From positions 1 through 38,892 of the forward strand of contig CAZEJK010000023.1 in NCBI GenBank assembly GCA_964512045.1: a DNA stretch of 38,892 nucleotides, written 5' to 3'. How positions within the stretch are numbered: position 1 is the first letter of the stretch; every line of letters begins with the position of its first letter. The position numbers were made by a program, and so were the translations under genes. Source of the stretch: CAZEJK01 sp964512045. GTDB taxonomy: Bacteria; Acidobacteriota; Thermoanaerobaculia; Thermoanaerobaculales; Sulfomarinibacteraceae. Shown one piece after another: positions 30,301 through 37,396 of this stretch. The notes beneath the pieces were generated by a model. The model did not search any database. It was not told the DNA's origin and worked only from the letters and a program-made list of their open reading frames with translations.

Positions 30301-31054
30301 GGACAGCGCGTTGGCCGGCCTTACCGCGGTGACGTTGCCGGCGGGAACGGTGTGTGGCGGCGGAACCCTGTCTGGCAGCTCGCTGCTGACATTTGCCGGC
30401 GGGAGCCTGGCGCCGTCCGCAAGCTGTACGTTCCAGGCGACGCTCAGTACTCCGGGTGACGCGGCACTGGGGTTTGTGACCAGCACCACGAGCACACCAA
30501 CCGCGGACGTCACTGGCGCTCCGGTTGATGGCGAGGCTGCGACCGCAGACGTGGAGGTGACCTATCTGCAGCTCGCCAAGGCGTTCGTGGGCGAGACGAG
30601 CCCGGGTGGCACGGTGCCGCTCGAGTTCACCATCGCGAACCCTGACGCCCTCAACGGCGCCTCGCAGATCAGCTTCTCTGATGATCTCGACGCGGTGATG
30701 CCGGGCCTGACAGCCGTGGATGTGCCGCAGTCCGATGTCTGCGGCATCGGTTCACTGCTGGACGGCAGCCCGCTGCTCCAGCTGACAGGTGGTAGCCTGC
30801 CGGCTGGCGGAACCTGCACCTTCTCGGTGCTGCTCCAGGTTCCCATCGATGCCGCGATCGGGGACTTCGAGAACGTCACGAGCGAGCTCGAGGCAACGGT
30901 GGCCGGTGTGGCCACGACTGGCGATGCGTCAGGCGTGGCGAGTGACATTCTCAGCGTCCTGCGGACCAGCATCCCGGCGTTGGGCGCGTGGGGCCTCGGC
31001 ATGCTGATCGGGCTCGTCGCGTTGCTCGGTTGGAGGTTCCTCCGCCAGCGGTAG
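24323..31054 (+). CDS. giant secreted 17-repeat DUF11-like protein with IPTL-CTERM-like sorting signal
   Basis: A 2243-residue exported protein. A signal peptide covers residues 1-27 (VMVCAVVVTSLAGVAEAQ). Then come 17 Ig-like beta repeats of about 125-130 residues. Type A (units 1, 2, 9-15) opens FxKxFxP and has DVTDNLPAG. Type B (units 3-8, 16, 17) opens LxKxFxDDP and has FTDDLD. Each repeat has exactly two Cys, a Lys two residues before the opening Phe, and an Asp in the TD motif; 16 of 17 have NTT or NVT in the late strand. The C-terminus (2216-2243) is IPALGAWGLGMLIGLVALLG plus RFLRQR, an IPTL-CTERM-type signal (variant IPAL) handled by exosortase H-type enzymes; none is seen here. It is likely a surface stalk or adhesin. 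It converges with the gene at 31121, with only 66 bases between. Confidence 0.88.
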   Translation: MSFARALRSVMVCAVVVTSLAGVAEAQPSFSKAFAPATIGPGSTSTLTFTITNGSGSPVTDLAFTDTLPAEATIATPSNADTTCIDGTLNAPDGGSTISYSGGSIGASSSCVVTVNVTSTTVGTHQNVSGDLTSSAGNSGPASDDLVVDGSRPGFTKSFSPNTIGFGGRTTLTFTIDNTLNQSAAFNLTFSDTLPGGLTVADPANASTTCSGTGTVTAAPGTAVVSYGFSGFVAASNSCTVSVDVAGSAGGTFTNVTGDLTSLSGSSGKATAELTVTTDRLLLTKEFTDDPLTPGATGTLELTILNTDRTQTATGLTFTDDLDATLSGLVAVPPLPSDPCGPGSSLSGTSLLTLTGGALAPEATCTFSVPIQIPAGATAGIYPNTTSTLTGDLGGSPVTSSAATDSLLVNEAPRLTKTFLTNPVGAGDTVDMQFTITNTSSGSPATDIGFEDPLGTFLSGVSVTSLPAAGFCGGGSNAFVTTIGGIDTLLVTGANLVASGSCTLTVGLQVPAGAPMGSYVNTTGAISGTVDGTLQVGKPASDTLTVVSPPTLQKEFTDDPVLPGGTVTLELTISHAGTAPADATAISFTDDLNAALTGLAATGLPQTDVCGTGSQISGTSLLSFTGGTLAPGATCTFSVVLDVPAGALPGTYDNVTSNVTATVSGVTATRTGASDQLHVAGLTLAKEFIDDPVIPGQTATLRFTIDNSSPTLGATDIFFTDNLSAVLSGLAAVAPLPTTPCGAGSSLSGTTPLVFTGGEVAANSSCTFDVTVQVPAAAADGSYNNVTSSMTATVDGAPVTLDPAADVLEVSSSVLELTKAFTDDPVSGGDSVTLEFTVTNLDPDDTVTGITFTDDLDAALTGLQATTLPADGFCGAGSQLTGAGLLTMTGGSLGPGASCTFSTTLQVPAVVPSTNAVNTTSSVFGSVGGLAVVGPPTSDTLQLVSIDATKSFAAGIAAGSTQTLSFTLTNLSTTQSAGSLRFTDDLDAVLSGLVAIGLPQAGVCGSGSVLTGSSVVELVGGSLPPGGSCTFDVTVQAPVDAVPGTYPNTTSDITDSGLLAGDPATADLVVEPPPGFSKSFAPNPTIVGGTTTLTLTIENSTSTIAATDLDVTDILPAGLTVAPVPNAITTCTGGTITTTGGSSTVSYSGGTVPAGSSCTVSVDVVASAVGNLINTTGVLTSSSGDSGTAQATLRVNPPPGFAKAFAPTAVPVDGESTLTLTINNASSTADAVGLDVTDNLPAGMEVAATPNASTTCTGGTLTAPAGGSTISYSGGTVLAGGSCAISVDVIGTAVGTLPNTTGDLTSSLGSSGTATANLTVAPAPGFAKTFVPTAVPLNGASVLTLTIDNASSVLDASALDVTDSLPAGIEVAATPNASTTCAGGSLTAVAGSGSVSYSGGTVAAGATCTVTVDVIGTAFGTLTNTTGELTSSLGSSGTAAADLTVVTSPAFSKAFSPNAVAVDGVSTLTLTIDNTGVVLDATGLDVTDNLPAGMEVAATPNASTTCTGGTLTATAGATTISYSGGTVAAGGTCSVTADVTGTAVDTLTNTTGELTSSLGSSGTAAADLTVVAAPGFGKAFAPTSVAVDGVTTLTLTIDNTGGVLDATGVDVIDNLPAGMEVAATPNAATTCTGGALTAAAGDSSFSYSGGTVAAGATCTVSVDVAGTVVGTLTNTTGELTSSLGSSGTASADLIVDPAPAISKSFAPTAISIDGGLSTLALTIDNAGSSQDATDLDVTDTFPSGIEVAAAPNATTTCTGGTLTATAGSGSISYTGGSVAAAGTCTVAVDVTGTAAGTVTNTTGELTSSLGSSGTASADLTVDPVPVFAKAFDPAAIAVNGVSTLTLTVDNSGSSQDATALDVTDSLPVGMEVAAAPNAATTCTGGTLTATAGAVSISYTGGSVAAGASCVVTVDVTGTVEGTLTNTTGELTSSLGSSGSASADLDVQTVAVFVVSKTFLPDPVLRGGDVVLEYTITNASAVFALGNIGFTDDLDSALAGLTAVTLPAGTVCGGGTLSGSSLLTFAGGSLAPSASCTFQATLSTPGDAALGFVTSTTSTPTADVTGAPVDGEAATADVEVTYLQLAKAFVGETSPGGTVPLEFTIANPDALNGASQISFSDDLDAVMPGLTAVDVPQSDVCGIGSLLDGSPLLQLTGGSLPAGGTCTFSVLLQVPIDAAIGDFENVTSELEATVAGVATTGDASGVASDILSVLRTSIPALGAWGLGMLIGLVALLGWRFLRQR
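27536..30163 (+). repeat. seven tandem 375-bp coding repeats
   Basis: Units 9 to 15 of the giant protein repeat at a strict 375-base period; one unit is 378 because of a one-codon insertion (in GGLSTL of unit 14). Anchors on the AAC of the conserved Asn fall at 27842, 28217, 28592, 28967, 29342, 29720 and 30095. Units 10-15 are the most alike, with long identical protein stretches such as NTTGELTSSLGSSGTA. Silent differences are many, so the array is not brand new, or is kept alike at protein level. Confidence 0.85.
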
Positions 31055-31120
31055 AGGGGCTTCGCCAAGTGCGTCTGGTGCATATGCTGGGGTCGCCGGA
31101 CCCGTTGTGGGTGAGTGTGG

Positions 31121-34100
31121 CTACGGTTGCTGCCCACCGCCTGCGGCGACAGCTTCCTCGTAGCGGCGCTTGGCCTCTGCGTACTCCTCGTACGCCGCCT
31201 TGGCCTCGTCGGTGTTGCCCTTGCCTTCGGCCATCAGCTTGGTGAGGGCGTTGTACTTCTCGATGTACTCCTCATACAGCCGGTCGGTGTTCCTCGTGAC
31301 ACCGGCTGGCGTGGGCGTTGGCCGTGGCGGCTCGTAGATGGCACCGCCATCGGCAAGCGAGGACCCTGCGGATGGCTTGAGGTCCAGGACCACGAGCTCC
31401 TCGAGGTCGTTGCCCTGGAATGCGCGGTAGGCAAGGTAGCGTCCGTCCGGCGACCACGCCGGGTGGCCGAACGTCACGCCGCGTGTGTCCACGACCAGGG
31501 GCGTCGGGTTCGCGGTGACCGGGACGACGGCGATGCCACTGGTGCTCTGGCCGTCGAAGTGCTCGCCGGCCACCCACTGACCGTCAGGGCTGAACGCGAG
31601 CCAGCGGCCGATGCTGTCGGGGAGGGTGGCGATCGGGGCGCCGCCGAGCGTGTACAGCCGCCACGGCTGTCGCCAGTCGGCGGTGGCGACGACACCGGCG
31701 GCCGGGTTGATCACCACGCGCTCGCCGAGTGGACGTGGAGTGCCAGCGAAAGGCTGAGCCGCGGTGTCCGCAGGTGTATCGATCGGCAGCGTGACGAGTG
31801 CGCGGGAGCCTGCATCGTTACCAACCATCAGGTATCCGCCCCTGGTGATTCCGATGAGCTGGTCGAACGCCGACTCAAAGGCGGGCGCCGCCGGGCCACC
31901 ATCAAGGGGCACCGAGATCCAGTAGTACGAGTACCTGCCGCCCGGATCGCGGAACCTCATGTTCATCCGGCAGATGAGGGACTCGCCACCGAGGATCGGC
32001 TGGTGGCAGATGGTCGTGGAGTCGTCTCGGTGCGGAATGACCGGTTTCTCGATCAGGAGGCGGCGGGACGTGCCCTGGCCGAGGTCGAACGCCATCAGTC
32101 CGTACGGGCTCCAGGTGATGCCGGCGACGATGGTGTTCTCGTCGGTCCACACCGGTGCGGAGTCGTCCGGGACGTGCAGGTTGACGGCGACGACCCGGCG
32201 TTTGGTCTGGCTCGGATCGTACGAGGCTGCACCGGAGCCGGTGGCGCCGGTCGGTGGTTGCTGGCCGCCGCTTCCCCCACTGCCGATCTTCGACGACACG
32301 ATGCTGAGGGTTTGCGAGCCGCTTTCGGCCAGGGTCACGGTGACTCGCGACGGGATCACGCGGAGTCCGATTCCGGACGCGGTGAGCGTGTAGGTTCCAG
32401 CTTCCAGCCGTGCGATGTACTGGAGCGGCGACGAGCCCGCCTGGAGGGTGTGCTCGATGCCGTTGGCGTCGACGACATTGACATCGAGGGTCTCCGGACT
32501 GTCGCCATCGAGGTTGATGGTCAAGGTGGCCAGCTTCGCCTCCTCGGCCTGGATGCGCAGCGTGTGCAGCTCGGCGAAGAACTGGTCCTCGAGATCGAGC
32601 GCCGCGGCGTCGAGCAGCAGCTCCCGGGCCAAACGCTGCTTTCGGCTGACCGTGAGCGGCTCGGTGTCGACGGCGACCTGCTCGGCCTCCTGGAGCCTGC
32701 CCGCACGCACGGCGACGAGGCCGCGCTCCAAGAGCCCACGATAGCGCTCCAGATCGGCGAGCACGGTGCTCCAGCTTGTTCCCGTATGGGCGAGCGTGCC
32801 GGCGTACTGTACACGATCGGCCTCGAGCGTCTCGGCGATCTGGTCGCGCCGCTCCTCCAGCCGTTCGACGAGACGCTCCTTCATGGGAGAGCGGACACGC
32901 TTGCGGAGTGCATCTCTGACCTCAACGACGATCCAGCCTGAGCTGTGCATCGTAGCGATGTCGTCCTCGAGCTGCTGACGCGCGGCGACCAGCTCCTCGG
33001 CCCATCGCTCGCCCTGTGCGACCGCGCTCGTGATGGTCGACGAGCTGGCCCGGAAGAGGGTGTCGGCCTCGGCGAAGAAGCTGTACGCCGACACGCCGTA
33101 GCCCTGGTGCTGGTTGCTGCTCGGGTGACGGAACCGTGCCACGCGGGTGGACCAGGAGCGTTCGGCTGTGGCTGAGCCCAGAAGCTGCTCGATCTGATCG
33201 AGGATTGCCTCCTCCGGGGAGTCGTCCAGGAGTGCGTCTGGCGGGTTCTCGTGCAGTGCATCGAACGCGTCGGCGTGCTCGATCGCGCGCAGGGCGCCGA
33301 GCTGCACCCAGGACAGTAGGCTGTCGACTGTCCGGACCCGCTCCTCGGCCGCGTCGCAGCTGTCGAGGATGTCGGCGCCGAGCTGCTGGGCCCGCTCGCC
33401 ACTGTTCAGCGCCGCGAACACCCTTGGACGAAGTGGCCACTGACCGGCGACCATCGGCGTGGTCTCCTGATAGGCGGTCAGGTTCAGCCCCCCGACTCTC
33501 AGCGCTGAGCCGAGGTCTGTGAGGTGGATCTCGGCTTCGGACCGGTGATCCTCCAGCCGCTCGATCCACACCCGGCACTGGTCGCGGTCGGTCTGGACGT
33601 CGGCGAGTCTCTGAAAGGAGCGCGGTGTGACCAGCTCGACCATGAAGTACTCGGACTGATTGGCAGTCTTTGCGGCTTGCCAGACGGTCGCTGCGTGCTC
33701 ACCAACTGTGGCAGCAGATCGCTCCAGTGCTTCTCGAACGTCGGTGAGCTTCCGGCTCCACTCGGTCTGGGCCTCGTTGGCACGGGCTCTGAGGTCGTTC
33801 AGTGCCGCATTGGCGTCACGGTGGTCCTGGCCGAGCTGCTCGTCGATCGGGCGAAGAGCTTCCCGCGCCTCGGCAGGTGTCATCACCTGCTGGCCGACCC
33901 GAGCGGAGATGGCATCGGAGTACTGGCTTCTTCCGACTCGTGCGTTGTCGATGGCAACTTGGATCGCCTGGAGGAGCCGATTGAGCTCTGTTGTGAACGT
34001 GTGGGCATCGATATCGCCTCTGCGGTAGTCGGAGAGGGCGCGCTCTGCATCTGCAACCAGGGGCCGATGCTCCAGCGTCGGTTTCGGAGGGAGCGGAGGC

Positions 34101-35707
34101 ACGGTTTCGGAGTCCGGCACCTGGATGGTCACTGTGGTGAGCTTGGCGAGATCACCTTTGCTGGCGTCGAAGATCGTGGCGGCGTCGCCTCCCGAGGTGT
34201 ACCCAGGGGCGGTGTAGCGGACCCAGCCCGGACCGGATGAGGGCAGCGAGATGTATGCGAAACCATCGTCGGAGATCTCGACGGAGCTGCCGCTCGGCCC
34301 TGTGATGGCGCCGGAGGCCGGCGAGCCGTCTGCGGTGATCACTCGGACCTTGACCGGCAGGGTCCAGACCAGGATCTGCATGGTCTTCTCCGGAAGGATG
34401 GAGATCATCTGGCCGTCGTTTTGGATCCTGACCGGGCCGTCGGTCTCGTCCTCGCCAAGGGGAAGGTAGACCGTGGCAGGTGAGGCCGGAAGCTGCTCGC
34501 GCGTGCCGGCAACCTGGGTGAACAGCTTCAGTCCGACGATGCCTTCGCTCGCAGACACCCCGCGCAGGTAGTCGGCGAGCGACATGGTGACCTCGAGGCG
34601 AGTGCTCGAGTGCGAGACTTCGTACAGCTCCTCATCAAGCTGGATGTCGTTGCCGAACCACACCTCGACGTCGAGCTTCGGGTCGATGTCGAGCCTCGTG
34701 CCGGCCAGGTTCTGATACGAGATCTTCCAGAAGATCCGGGCGCGTCGGCTCGGAATCGAACGCAGATAGTCGCGCAGGGCGTCGACGGCCTTCTCCTTGG
34801 CCCATCGGGCCTCGCTGACGAAGTACTGGTGAAGCTGTGGCCCGGCGATCTCGCGCAGCAGCCGCGCCGCGTACACCTGCTTGTAGTCCGGGATGTTGAC
34901 CCGTACCCAGTCGAGATGCGGCTGCACGCTGGCTGCGACCTTCGTGTCCCAGTACTCGTCGAGGCGCGCGAGGATCGGGTCGAGGCTGCCTCCCTGGACC
35001 ATCGTCGGCCAGTGCACGCCGGTGTAGTAGGTGGCGTAGTCGCTGAAGACGATCTCGGTGGAGGCCGTTGCCATGAACTTCTCGGCCTTTCCAATACACC
35101 AATCCAGCAGCCAGACGGTGCAGCCCACAGCGGGGTTCGAGCTGTAGATGATTCCGACCAGCCCGTTGGCGAGCTTCAGCGCTGTCGAGGTCTGGACCTT
35201 TTCAGGCTCGGAGAGGGCGCTGGCGACGGTGAGCATGTAGCCTGCTCGTCCGGTCCAGGTGAACACCCCGTCGATTACCGGCACAGACTTCGTGATCAGC
35301 CATGCGTCGCCAAGGGACGTCAGCGACCCGGCGCCCTTGACGATCTCGTAGCCGACCTGGATCTCTCCGCCGGCCGCCAGGTACGGTCCTGTGGCCTTGT
35401 TGATGGCGGTCAGCGCTCCGGGAGGAGGCTGGGTGCGCTGGCCGAGGTAGATCGAGTTGAGCATCGCCGCACCGTTGTCCGGGGTGACCCACTGGCCGGT
35501 GCTCGGGGGAAGACCGAACCAGCGCGCGACCTCGTCGGGCTTGTTGCTGCCCATGGCGACACCGAGCCGACCGAGCTCCTCCGACAGGATCGCGTCGAGC
35601 TCGTCGTCGCTGAGCTGCTGTTGCTGGGCTTCGGCGCCTGCAACGGTCAGGATCATGGTCAACAAGGCCGCGAGTGCCACCAGACCGGAGCGGGGACGAC
35701 GGATCAT
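31121..35707 (-). CDS. 1528-residue secreted protein with coiled coils, PEGA-like domain and beta-propeller
   Basis: A large exported protein that I do not recognise as a whole. ATG 35707 has AGGAGG six bases upstream; an earlier ATG (35737) only adds basic residues. A signal peptide lies at about 8-27 (LVALAALLTMILTVAGAEA). Residues about 30-420 are a mixed domain of unknown type with Cys near 196-205 (GCTVWLLDWC). An Ig-like or carbohydrate-binding-like domain lies near 450-530. Long helical, probably coiled-coil regions span about 540-1060. A PEGA-like domain lies near 1070-1136, then a Gly/Ser linker. TolB/PD40-type propeller repeats lie near 1190-1450 (ITWSPYGLMAFDLG, LAFSPDGQWVAGEHF, PAWSPDGRYLAYRAF). 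A charged helix ends it. It is probably periplasmic or surface located. Confidence 0.75.
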   Translation of the reverse strand: MIRRPRSGLVALAALLTMILTVAGAEAQQQQLSDDELDAILSEELGRLGVAMGSNKPDEVARWFGLPPSTGQWVTPDNGAAMLNSIYLGQRTQPPPGALTAINKATGPYLAAGGEIQVGYEIVKGAGSLTSLGDAWLITKSVPVIDGVFTWTGRAGYMLTVASALSEPEKVQTSTALKLANGLVGIIYSSNPAVGCTVWLLDWCIGKAEKFMATASTEIVFSDYATYYTGVHWPTMVQGGSLDPILARLDEYWDTKVAASVQPHLDWVRVNIPDYKQVYAARLLREIAGPQLHQYFVSEARWAKEKAVDALRDYLRSIPSRRARIFWKISYQNLAGTRLDIDPKLDVEVWFGNDIQLDEELYEVSHSSTRLEVTMSLADYLRGVSASEGIVGLKLFTQVAGTREQLPASPATVYLPLGEDETDGPVRIQNDGQMISILPEKTMQILVWTLPVKVRVITADGSPASGAITGPSGSSVEISDDGFAYISLPSSGPGWVRYTAPGYTSGGDAATIFDASKGDLAKLTTVTIQVPDSETVPPLPPKPTLEHRPLVADAERALSDYRRGDIDAHTFTTELNRLLQAIQVAIDNARVGRSQYSDAISARVGQQVMTPAEAREALRPIDEQLGQDHRDANAALNDLRARANEAQTEWSRKLTDVREALERSAATVGEHAATVWQAAKTANQSEYFMVELVTPRSFQRLADVQTDRDQCRVWIERLEDHRSEAEIHLTDLGSALRVGGLNLTAYQETTPMVAGQWPLRPRVFAALNSGERAQQLGADILDSCDAAEERVRTVDSLLSWVQLGALRAIEHADAFDALHENPPDALLDDSPEEAILDQIEQLLGSATAERSWSTRVARFRHPSSNQHQGYGVSAYSFFAEADTLFRASSSTITSAVAQGERWAEELVAARQQLEDDIATMHSSGWIVVEVRDALRKRVRSPMKERLVERLEERRDQIAETLEADRVQYAGTLAHTGTSWSTVLADLERYRGLLERGLVAVRAGRLQEAEQVAVDTEPLTVSRKQRLARELLLDAAALDLEDQFFAELHTLRIQAEEAKLATLTINLDGDSPETLDVNVVDANGIEHTLQAGSSPLQYIARLEAGTYTLTASGIGLRVIPSRVTVTLAESGSQTLSIVSSKIGSGGSGGQQPPTGATGSGAASYDPSQTKRRVVAVNLHVPDDSAPVWTDENTIVAGITWSPYGLMAFDLGQGTSRRLLIEKPVIPHRDDSTTICHQPILGGESLICRMNMRFRDPGGRYSYYWISVPLDGGPAAPAFESAFDQLIGITRGGYLMVGNDAGSRALVTLPIDTPADTAAQPFAGTPRPLGERVVINPAAGVVATADWRQPWRLYTLGGAPIATLPDSIGRWLAFSPDGQWVAGEHFDGQSTSGIAVVPVTANPTPLVVDTRGVTFGHPAWSPDGRYLAYRAFQGNDLEELVVLDLKPSAGSSLADGGAIYEPPRPTPTPAGVTRNTDRLYEEYIEKYNALTKLMAEGKGNTDEAKAAYEEYAEAKRRYEEAVAAGGGQQP

Positions 35708-35796
35708 GCACGACCTCCTCAGCTGCAAACGTCTCAAACCAACCTAGCACGCCTGGCGGAGGGACCGCCTTCCGGTCTTCGGGGCGGGAGCTCCGC

Positions 35797-37314
35797 CTAC
35801 AGCATCGGGCCCGCGAGACGCACGGCGTTCTCGACCAGGCGCGTGGCGAACGGACGTGAACGCCACTGAACCGGGTCCACGCGAACCGAGTCCGCCAGGT
35901 AGCTCTCTTGAAGCGCACGCAGCTGGCCGGCGAACGCCTCCTCGTAAACCACGAGAGTCAGCTCGAAGTTGAGCCAGAAGCTGCGCATGTCCATGTTGAG
36001 CGAGCCGATGAACGCAATGCCGGTGTCGACGACGATCGTCTTCGAGTGCAGCAGCCCGGCCTGGTACTCCCAGATCTCGACGCCGGCATCGAGAAGATCG
36101 GCGTATGCGGCGCGGCATGCGCGACTGACGAGGGGATGATCGATCTTCGCCGGCACGATGATCACCACGCGGACGCCACCGTACGCAGCGGCAGCAAGCG
36201 CGCGTAGCGTGGCTTCGTCCGGCACGAAGTACGGTGTTGACAGGACGAGCTCTGTGGTTGCAGCGTAGATGGCGGTGAGCACCACCTGCTGAATGGCGTG
36301 AGGAGCGTCGCCCGGACCGGAAGGGAGCGCCTGGACGGCGGATCTGCCCGGCGCACGGCGGACCTCGTGCGAGGGTTGGGGCGCCAGCGTCGGGAGGTCG
36401 CCGCCGGTCTCCAAGTGCCAGTCGAGCTCGAAGACCGCTCCCAGCACCTCGACCGCCGGCCCTTCCACTCGCACTGCGGCATCCACCCACTGACCGAAGC
36501 CCTCGTCTTGCTTGAACAATGTGGGGTCGGCCAGGTTGAGGCTGCCGGTGTGGCTCACGATCTTGTCGATGACGGCGATCTTTCGGTGGTTGCGAAGGTC
36601 GATGCGGACGGCCAGCGATCTGAGGATCCCGACCGGCAGAGAGCGGACCACCTCGATGCCGGTCGAGCGGAACCGATCGGGCCACTCGCTGCGCACGAAA
36701 TCCTTGCTGCCAAAATCATCGACCAGAACTCGACAGCGCACGCCGCGATGTGCAGCGCGCAGGAGTGCGTCGGCGATCTCATCCGCCAGGCCGCCCGGCC
36801 ACCAGATGTAGTACTCGAGATCGATCGTGGCCTCGGCAGCGTCAATATCCTCCAGCAACGATCGCAGGGCCGGCTCGGCCGCGTCGAACAGCTGGACGGT
36901 GTTGCCATCCAGCGCCGGAGGACGCAAGGTGGCCTGGGCCAGCCGAGCCAGCTCGCGCGCATCGCGGTGTCGGCCGCTCCATGAGGGTTCGCGGCCGGTT
37001 GCCAGCTGCGACGACCACTCAGCCAGGACAGGCTTGAGCTCGTTCGCTGCGCGAGCTCGCCGGGCGCCGAGGCGGTGCTCGCCGACCACGAGGTACGTGA
37101 TCGCTCCGATGACCGGGAGGAGGAGGTCCACCAGCAGCCAGGCCAACGACTCGCCGATCGGCCTGCGACGCATGACGATCCGCATCGCCACAGCGATCCG
37201 GAACGCGACCTCGGCGGTGACGAGGGCAACGGTGACGATCGTCGCNNNNNNNNNNGAGCGTATAGCCGGGCCGACGGCAATGGGGGGCCACCAGGGAAGC
37301 TGCGGCCAGGTCAT
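35797..37314 (-). CDS. cardiolipin synthase-like phospholipase D family protein
   Basis: About 505 residues as scaffolded, including four unknown ones from the N gap. The family joins two phosphatidylglycerols, or PG and PE, to make cardiolipin at the inner membrane. N-terminal hydrophobic segments at about 24-46 and 56-77 match the PLDc_N anchor. Two HKD motifs are intact: HRKIAVID (His243, Lys245, Asp250) followed by GSLN, and HSKTIVVD (His423, Lys425, Asp430) followed by GSLNMDMRS. EYYIWWPGGLADEI is also typical of ClsA-type enzymes. The start lies beyond the gap, so frame and true N-terminus are uncertain. It is followed by 89 bases before the upstream end of the giant minus-strand gene. 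Confidence 0.88.
   Translation of the reverse strand: MTWPQLPWWPPIAVGPAIRXXXXATIVTVALVTAEVAFRIAVAMRIVMRRRPIGESLAWLLVDLLLPVIGAITYLVVGEHRLGARRARAANELKPVLAEWSSQLATGREPSWSGRHRDARELARLAQATLRPPALDGNTVQLFDAAEPALRSLLEDIDAAEATIDLEYYIWWPGGLADEIADALLRAAHRGVRCRVLVDDFGSKDFVRSEWPDRFRSTGIEVVRSLPVGILRSLAVRIDLRNHRKIAVIDKIVSHTGSLNLADPTLFKQDEGFGQWVDAAVRVEGPAVEVLGAVFELDWHLETGGDLPTLAPQPSHEVRRAPGRSAVQALPSGPGDAPHAIQQVVLTAIYAATTELVLSTPYFVPDEATLRALAAAAYGGVRVVIIVPAKIDHPLVSRACRAAYADLLDAGVEIWEYQAGLLHSKTIVVDTGIAFIGSLNMDMRSFWLNFELTLVVYEEAFAGQLRALQESYLADSVRVDPVQWRSRPFATRLVENAVRLAGPML
37246..37255. other. assembly gap (10 N)
   Basis: Ten undetermined bases lie inside the N-terminal part of the PLD gene. A round ten usually marks a scaffold join of unknown length, so residues between the proposed start and the first anchor helix, and the reading frame across the gap, are not reliable. 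Confidence 0.95.
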
Positions 37315-37396
37315 ATCAGAACGATAGCCGAGTCTGCGTCGCCTGGCGAGCCGCGTACACTGCGAGATGCGGTCCCGTTTGGAGTACTATCGACTC

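Noticed and set aside
25465..30513. Series of minus-strand ORFs of about 110-120 residues opposite the repeat array
   Set aside because: Their regular recurrence follows the 375-base repeat period of the plus-strand gene; they are mirror images, not genes.
31055..31120. Bidirectional intrinsic terminator between the convergent giant genes
   Set aside because: I looked for a GC stem with a T-run on either strand and found none convincing.
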